Below are positions 7,296-10,802 of a stretch of DNA of 12,961 nucleotides, one piece after another (the stretch's first letter is position 1; the number at the start of each line of letters is the position of its first letter). The notes beneath the pieces are model-generated. The model saw nothing but the letters and a program-made list of their open reading frames with translations. It was not told the origin of the DNA and searched no databases. The DNA is from Spirochaetota bacterium (GTDB lineage: Bacteria > Spirochaetota > Brevinematia > DTOW01): NCBI GenBank assembly GCA_028276145.1, contig JAPYWX010000032.1, positions 1 to 12,961 on the forward strand. Reading direction: 5' to 3'. The position numbers were made by a program, and so were the translations under genes.

Positions 7296-7321
7296 AAGGG
7301 GGAAATTTTCTTCTCCCCCTT
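7296..7321 (-). terminator. Candidate terminator of the 7353-7562 gene
   Basis: Arms AAGGGGGA (7296-7303) and TCCCCCTT (7314-7321) pair perfectly around 10 nt. On the minus strand the stem is followed by a moderately T-rich stretch (CTTCTTGTTTTG). It lies between the two exported-protein genes, so readthrough into the second would be reduced. Confidence 0.5.
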
Positions 7322-7352
7322 TACTGGATTTTCGCGTAAACTACTTAGTTCA

Positions 7353-7562
7353 TTATTTGGATTCTGCCTTCTTTGTAGTAGCCTTCTTAGTAGTAGCCTT
7401 CTTTGTAACGGTCTTCTTTGCCTTAACTGCATTAGTTTGTGCATTAGTTTGTGTGGTTACGCTAGCATTTGGGCTTGCATTAGTTGTGGTTTCACCACCA
7501 AAGGCTATTGGGGATAGCGCCAAGGCTACCATCAAAGGTAACGCTAAAAGTAACTTTTTCAT
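7353..7562 (-). CDS. Small exported protein with Lys-rich pentapeptide tail
   Basis: 69 aa, family not recognised. The start is firm: AAAGGAG lies seven bases before the ATG on the minus strand. Residues 1-23 form a signal peptide (KK followed by LLLALPLMVALALSPIAFG). A short Thr/Asn/Gln segment (24-46, including QTNAQTNA) leads to a basic tail built of five-residue units: KKTVT, KKATT, KKATT, KKAES at 49-68. The mature product would be a roughly 45-residue, strongly cationic, disordered secreted peptide. Such a tail could bind an anionic surface polymer or nucleic acid, but that is inference. It is divergent from the beta-helix lipoprotein gene across a structured control region and paralogous to the 6884-7261 gene over the signal-peptide block. 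Confidence 0.75.
   Translation of the reverse strand: MKKLLLALPLMVALALSPIAFGGETTTNASPNASVTTQTNAQTNAVKAKKTVTKKATTKKATTKKAESK
7359..7418 (-). repeat. 15-bp tandem repeat coding KKxxT/KKATT units
   Basis: Four successive 15-bp units code the pentapeptides at residues 49-68 of the 69-aa exported protein. The middle two differ by only one base (GCCTTCTTAGTAGTA and GCCTTCTTTGTAGTA on the plus strand, with unit boundaries shifted), which suggests recent expansion. Confidence 0.8.
7441..7548 (-). repeat. 108-bp duplicated signal-peptide block, copy 2
   Basis: Partner of 7137-7244 (106/108). In this copy a 12-bp segment (GCATTAGTTTGT) is also duplicated just outside the block (7429-7440 and 7441-7452), producing QTNAQTNA in the protein. 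Confidence 0.9.
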
Positions 7563-7594
7563 AACACACTCCTTTACATAATAAGATATGTAGC

Positions 7595-7609
7595 TAACCT
7601 AAGAGGTTA
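7595..7609. promoter_or_regulatory. Operator-like palindrome near the start site of the 7353-7562 gene
   Basis: TAACC (7595-7599), TAAGA, GGTTA (7605-7609). The predicted minus-strand start site is near 7606, so a protein bound here would block initiation. A small 5'-UTR hairpin is the alternative. Confidence 0.35.
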
Positions 7610-7612
7610 CAA

Positions 7613-7639
7613 ATTATAAGAGAGTGTTCTAAAAATCAA
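7613..7639 (-). promoter_or_regulatory. Putative promoter of the small exported-protein gene
   Basis: The minus strand has a consensus -10 TATAAT (7613-7618). The best -35 is TTGATT (7634-7639) at a short 15-bp spacing, or TTTTGA (7636-7641) at 17. The spacer contains the left arm of the 7620-7704 inverted repeat. Confidence 0.4.
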
Positions 7640-7704
7640 AAGAACTCTCTTTGAAACATTTCCAAATTTAATCTTAATCAAAAAAATAATTTTGGAACAC
7701 TCTC
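7620..7704. promoter_or_regulatory. Long inverted repeat in the divergent control region
   Basis: 15-bp arms GAGAGTGTTCTAAAA (7620-7634) and TTTTGGAACACTCTC (7690-7704) match at 14 of 15 positions across 55 bp. A competing inner partner AGAACTCTCT (7641-7650) can pair with AGAGAGTGTTCT (7619-7630) with one bulge. The left arm sits in the spacer of the minus-strand promoter, and the right arm ends about 10 bp before the plus-strand -35. It could be paired binding sites for one regulator of both transcripts, or an 85-bp non-coding element with terminal inverted repeats. No convincing target-site duplication flanks it. Confidence 0.55.
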
Positions 7705-7713
7705 CTTGAATTG

Positions 7714-7742
7714 TTGACTTATTAGATAATGTTTTTTAAAAT
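7714..7742 (+). promoter_or_regulatory. Putative promoter of the beta-helix lipoprotein operon
   Basis: The -35 TTGACT (7714-7719) and -10 TAAAAT (7737-7742) have a 17-bp spacer. Transcription would start near 7749, followed by the strong ribosome site TAAGGAGG (7754-7761) and the ATG at 7769. Confidence 0.5.
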
Positions 7743-7768
7743 ACCAACTAAGTTAAGGAGGTATTTAT

Positions 7769-9760
7769 ATGCATAAGGCTATAGTTTTTTTAGTTGTTTT
7801 GGTTAGTGTTTTGCTTTTCTTCTTTAGTTGCTCATTATCTCCAGAGTTTAAGAAAATAGTTACGAATCAGATTTCTTTGGACACTAATATTTCTGATACT
7901 TCTAGTTCAAGTGGTTCTAATGATGTGATACAACCTGTAGTTTTCATTATATCACCTACAAATAATCAGGTTGTTTATACGAATGTAGTATTTGTGAGTG
8001 GTGTAGCTAGTGATGTTGGTAGTGGGGTTAAGGAGGTATGGCTCAGTGTTAACGGTGGTAGTTATGGAAAAGTTATTGGTACCACTAATTGGAGTACGAA
8101 TGTTACTATAAGTTATGGAACTAATACTATTAGTGTTTATTCAGTTGATAACTCAAATAATGTTAGTGTGACTAATTCAATATATGTAATAAGACATTAT
8201 TATATTGTTTTTGTTTCAACAAATGGAAGTGATGCTAATTCAGGTGGAATTAGTGACCCATTTAGGAGTATTAATGTTGCAATGAATTATATAAGTACTA
8301 ACATTACTAATTTAGATGTTACCGTAGAAGTGAGGGTTAGTTCTGGGCTTTACACTAATGGAGATGGTTTGAGTAATACTAATGTAGGTTTTGTAATAAA
8401 TAGACCTAATGTAATAATAAGTGGTGGTTGGGATACTAGTTTTAGCAGTATAGTAGGTAAAAGTGAGTTTGATGGTAATTATAACCTTTATCATATCATA
8501 AAAATTGAGAATGTTTCAAATGTGGTTCTTAAAAATTTAGTTATAAGGAAAGGTAAAGCAAATGTTGGGTCTGATGTTTATGGTGGTGGTTTGTACTTGA
8601 GTAATGTCAGTTATGTATCGATAGAAAGCAATGTTGTGATAAGCAACAATGTTGCTGATAATGGTTCTACTGGTTATGGTGGGGGTATTTATATTGGTTA
8701 TTCTTCGTTTAATAGTATAAATGCTTTTGTATGTAGTAATAAATCTATATTTGGTGGTGGGATATATTTATATGCCTCATATTTCAATACTGTGAATGGT
8801 GTTATATGCAGTAATGTAGGGGATGGTGGAGGGTTATTTTTGTCGTACTCAGGTAATAATGATATAAACGCTGATATATACAACAATTACGCTGGTTTTT
8901 ATGCTGGAGGTATTTATTTGAATTATTCTGTTAATAACAAAATAAGTGGTAATATATATAGGAATAGGGCTAATGCTGGTGGTGGAATTTATCTTAATTA
9001 TTCACAGAATAATCTAATAAGTGCAAATGTTTATAGTAATACTAATATCTCTACTTCAGGTGATGGTGGTGGCATGTCTTTTAATAGTTCATCCTATAAC
9101 ACAATAAGTGGTAATGTTTATGCTAATTTTTCTGCTAGAAGTGCTGGAGGTATCATGTTATCTTCATCCGGTAATAATTTGATAACTGGGAATGTATATA
9201 GTAATGTAAGTCAATCTATTGGTGGAGGAATTTATTTTAATGCTTCATCATATAATCAGGTAATTGGTGATATATACGGAAATACTTCAAGTAGTAATGG
9301 TGGTGGAATTTATCTTAGTGGTTCTTGGAATCAGATAGTTGGTAATGTATACGGGAATATTGCGAGTGGTAATGGTGGAGGAATTTATCTTAGTGGTTCT
9401 CAGAATCAGATAATTGGTGATGTATACGGAAATGCTACAAGTGGTAATGGTGGTGGAATTTATCTTCTTAGTTCTTCTTATAACACAATAAGTAATGTTT
9501 ACAGTAATATTGCGAATAATGGTGGTGGGCTATTTTTAACTAATTCACAAAGAAATATCGTTGTTGGTGCTGTATATACTAATTATGCTACTAATAATGG
9601 TGGAGGTGTTTATCTCGGTAATTCAGATTACTTTACTAACACTGGTTGGATAACAAATAACACTTCTGGTAATACTGGCGGTGGAATTTATACAAATACC
9701 TCGTATCCAAATTCAGTATTTGGTATTGTTAGCAATAACCATCCGGCTGATTTTAATTAA
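7769..9760 (+). CDS. Surface lipoprotein with Ig-like domain and right-handed beta-helix (Pmp-like GGGIY repeats)
   Basis: 663 aa, start fixed by TAAGGAGG seven bases upstream. Residues 1-20 are a lipoprotein signal ending FFFS before C21, a relaxed lipobox of the kind seen in spirochaetes. A Ser-rich linker (37-52) leads to a small all-beta Ig-like domain (about 55-142: ISPTNNQVV, SGVASDVGSGV, YSVDNSNN). A segment like the start of DUF1565-type beta-helix proteins follows (VSTNGSDANSGG, DPFRSIN, 149-168). Residues about 210-655 form a beta-helix with fifteen GGGIYL-like turns, the first at about 272 and the last at 637. Most are 24-27 residues apart, with the consensus GGGIYLSxSxxNxIxGNVYxN. 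The pattern recalls chlamydial Pmp/autotransporter passengers, but there is no C-terminal barrel, so display would rely on the lipid anchor. Likely an adhesin or polysaccharide-binding surface protein; the ligand is unknown. The next gene starts 31 bp after its stop. Confidence 0.88.
   Translation: MHKAIVFLVVLVSVLLFFFSCSLSPEFKKIVTNQISLDTNISDTSSSSGSNDVIQPVVFIISPTNNQVVYTNVVFVSGVASDVGSGVKEVWLSVNGGSYGKVIGTTNWSTNVTISYGTNTISVYSVDNSNNVSVTNSIYVIRHYYIVFVSTNGSDANSGGISDPFRSINVAMNYISTNITNLDVTVEVRVSSGLYTNGDGLSNTNVGFVINRPNVIISGGWDTSFSSIVGKSEFDGNYNLYHIIKIENVSNVVLKNLVIRKGKANVGSDVYGGGLYLSNVSYVSIESNVVISNNVADNGSTGYGGGIYIGYSSFNSINAFVCSNKSIFGGGIYLYASYFNTVNGVICSNVGDGGGLFLSYSGNNDINADIYNNYAGFYAGGIYLNYSVNNKISGNIYRNRANAGGGIYLNYSQNNLISANVYSNTNISTSGDGGGMSFNSSSYNTISGNVYANFSARSAGGIMLSSSGNNLITGNVYSNVSQSIGGGIYFNASSYNQVIGDIYGNTSSSNGGGIYLSGSWNQIVGNVYGNIASGNGGGIYLSGSQNQIIGDVYGNATSGNGGGIYLLSSSYNTISNVYSNIANNGGGLFLTNSQRNIVVGAVYTNYATNNGGGVYLGNSDYFTNTGWITNNTSGNTGGGIYTNTSYPNSVFGIVSNNHPADFN
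9299..9523 (+). repeat. 75-bp tandem repeats coding beta-helix coils
   Basis: Units begin at 9299, 9374 and 9449 and code 25 residues each, with a looser 78-bp unit at 9221. The first two are the most alike in DNA (GGTGGTGGAATTTATCTTAG against GGTGGAGGAATTTATCTTAG at their starts). The third diverges after about 20 bp and is shorter. Coil number probably changes by in-frame recombination. Confidence 0.8.
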
Positions 9761-9791
9761 TTTTTTAAAGTGAGTGAATCTAGGAGGTTTT

Positions 9792-10355
9792 ATGAATAGA
9801 TTTTTGATAGCTTTTTGTTTGATTGCGTTTTCAATTTTTGGTTATTCTGCTGATTTGAGTATACAAGGTATGCCATCTCTGAATATTTACTCTGATACTG
9901 TTAGTGTAAATTTTGGTTTGGGTTTGGGTATCAAAGTTGTTGATTTACCATTTTCTATTTTTAATATTCCGAATGATACTATAAATGTGAATGTAGAGAC
10001 ATTTTTTAATTATCTCTCATTGAGTGATAAGAAATATTACAATGTTGGTTTCATGGTTCTACCTTCTTATTCTGCTAAAGTTTTAGAGATAAACAAACTG
10101 AATGAGTTGGATTTAAAGTTTTGTTTGGGGGTCGGTTTGGGACACCAAGAGTTGAGCCGAAATATAAATGGTGAAGAGTTTTCTAGAGGAGTACTATTGA
10201 TATCTTTTGAGGGTAGATTAGATACACTTTATAAGTTTGCAAGAAACTTTTATGTGGGTATTAGTTTAGGGTATGATGTTTTTGTTGACCCATCCGAGTG
10301 GATATCAACGATATACTCACCTAAGATAGGAATACCTATAATCTACGAATTTTAA
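9792..10355 (+). CDS. Small outer-membrane beta-barrel-like protein
   Basis: 187 aa, family not recognised. The start at 9792 is chosen over an in-frame GTG at 9774 because AGGAGG (9782-9787) lies four bases before this ATG, and the signal peptide then begins normally (MNRFLIAFCLIAFSIFGYSA, cleavage after A20). The mature chain has alternating polar/hydrophobic strands with Gly and aromatic residues (VNFGLGLGIKV, YYNVGFMVLPSY, LKFCLGVGLG, FYVGISLGYDVF) and ends IIYEF. A terminal Phe in such a strand is the recognition signal of the BAM complex, so an eight-stranded barrel is plausible. It is the second gene of the lipoprotein operon (31-bp gap) and may anchor or escort the beta-helix protein; this is inference from adjacency. 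Confidence 0.75.
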   Translation: MNRFLIAFCLIAFSIFGYSADLSIQGMPSLNIYSDTVSVNFGLGLGIKVVDLPFSIFNIPNDTINVNVETFFNYLSLSDKKYYNVGFMVLPSYSAKVLEINKLNELDLKFCLGVGLGHQELSRNINGEEFSRGVLLISFEGRLDTLYKFARNFYVGISLGYDVFVDPSEWISTIYSPKIGIPIIYEF

Positions 10356-10471
10356 ATTTACTCTTTTTATAAGTTTATAAAAACTTACTACACAAAAACA
10401 TTTTATCTATAACGATTAAGATTAGTTTTTCGTAATAGTGTTAAGAATTATTTATCATTACCTAGTAAAAA

Positions 10472-10540
10472 GTGCTGAATAGCACTTGTGCTAAGTAGCA
10501 CTTGTGCTAAGTAGCACTTTTGTGCTTAAAGCACTTTTTT
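10472..10540 (+). repeat. Four-unit mini-hairpin array ending in T6, probable terminator
   Basis: Units are GTGCT-gaat-AGCAC-TT (10472-10487), GTGCT-aagt-AGCAC-TT (10488-10503), GTGCT-aagt-AGCAC-TTTT (10504-10521) and GTGCT-taa-AGCAC (10522-10534), followed by six T. Arms are invariant while loops vary. A run of A precedes the first unit, so it could end transcription in both directions. It probably terminates the lipoprotein/outer membrane protein operon. Confidence 0.75.
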
Positions 10541-10558
10541 ATAAGGGTAAAGGGAGGC
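10512..10558 (+). repeat. 47-bp dispersed intergenic repeat, copy 2
   Basis: Partner of 6794-6840 (45/47 identical, same orientation). The two differences are T-to-A at 10543 and 10549. Beyond 10558 the copies differ in the loop, then share the short stretch TTAGAA. Confidence 0.85.
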
Positions 10559-10598
10559 ACTAGTCTCCCTTAGAACCTTAGGGGGCCTATTTAGATCA

Positions 10599-10615
10599 AT
10601 CTGCTAAAAGCAGAT
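10599..10615. repeat. 7-bp perfect hairpin
   Basis: ATCTGCT (10599-10605), AAA, AGCAGAT (10609-10615). No T-run follows. It is part of the structured stretch before hypF. Confidence 0.6.
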
Positions 10616-10619
10616 AATG

Positions 10620-10640
10620 CTTGAAACACTTGTGTTCAAG
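10620..10640. repeat. AACAC-TT-GTGTT palindrome within a CTTGAA/TTCAAG stem
   Basis: AACAC (10625-10629), TT, GTGTT (10632-10636), with flanking CTTGAA and TTCAAG extending the pairing. The core is the same as in the repeat inside hypF at 12585-12634 and shares the TT junction of the GTGCT/AGCAC array. It links the intergenic and the coding versions of the element. Confidence 0.6.
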
Positions 10641-10643
10641 ACG

Positions 10644-10721
10644 CTTTCTTATAAAGAAAGTGAAAAACAACCTTATTTGATAAAAATCTCTTTTTCATCA
10701 AGAAAAGAATTTTACTTTCAC
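10644..10721. repeat. Nested hairpins upstream of hypF
   Basis: CTTTCTT/AAGAAAG (10644-10660, loop ATA) is followed by an outer pair GAAAGTGAAAA (10656-10666) with TTTTACTTTC (10710-10719). This encloses TTGAT-AAAAA (10677-10686) paired with TTTTT-c-ATCAA (10691-10701). The first and outer stems compete for the same bases, so alternative folds are possible. Whether this is a leader RNA or repeat debris cannot be decided here. Confidence 0.45.
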
Positions 10722-10802
10722 AACCTAGAATTATCTTAATTTCTTTTCAGTAGAGAAAGAGAATTTGAAATTACTTTAGGTTTTTCATCACCATAAACAT
10801 TA

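Larger units (their letters stand above)
10356..10802. repeat. Gene-free stretch with hairpin array upstream of hypF
   Basis: No credible coding sequence. In order: a weak AAGTTT/AAACTT hairpin (10371-10386) after the outer membrane protein gene; the four-unit GTGCT/AGCAC array (10472-10540); a purine hairpin AAGGGAG/CTCCCTT (10549-10572); ATCTGCT/AGCAGAT (10599-10615); an AACAC/GTGTT palindrome (10620-10640); and a nested cruciform (10644-10721). hypF has no Shine-Dalgarno and no clear promoter. CATAAA at 10792-10797 is a possible -10 of a leaderless transcript, but no well-spaced -35 accompanies it. Confidence 0.65.

Noticed and set aside
6911..7581. Plus-strand open frames of 100-142 codons opposite the two exported-protein genes
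   Set aside because: They are antisense products of the duplicated block, with Cys/Tyr/Leu-rich translations. The minus-strand frames have signal peptides, and the 7353-7562 gene has a clear ribosome site.
7620..7704. Complete insertion sequence
   Set aside because: Only 85 bp lie between the repeats, with no transposase and no convincing flanking target duplication. It is kept as a possible small non-autonomous element.
7720..7730. GATAAT at 7725-7730 as the -10 of the lipoprotein promoter
   Set aside because: The only upstream TTGAAT (7706-7711) is 13 bp away, too close. TTGACT-17-TAAAAT fits better.
7769..9760. Autotransporter (type V secretion)
   Set aside because: The beta-helix resembles Pmp passengers, but the protein ends right after the last coil with no C-terminal barrel, and it carries a lipoprotein signal.
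9774..9776. In-frame GTG as start of the small outer membrane protein
   Set aside because: It would put the AGGAGG ribosome site inside the coding sequence and add six residues before a normal signal peptide. ATG 9792 is better placed.
10472..10540. CRISPR array
   Set aside because: The unit is only 16 bp, with 3-4 nt loops and no unique 30-bp spacers. No cas genes are present.
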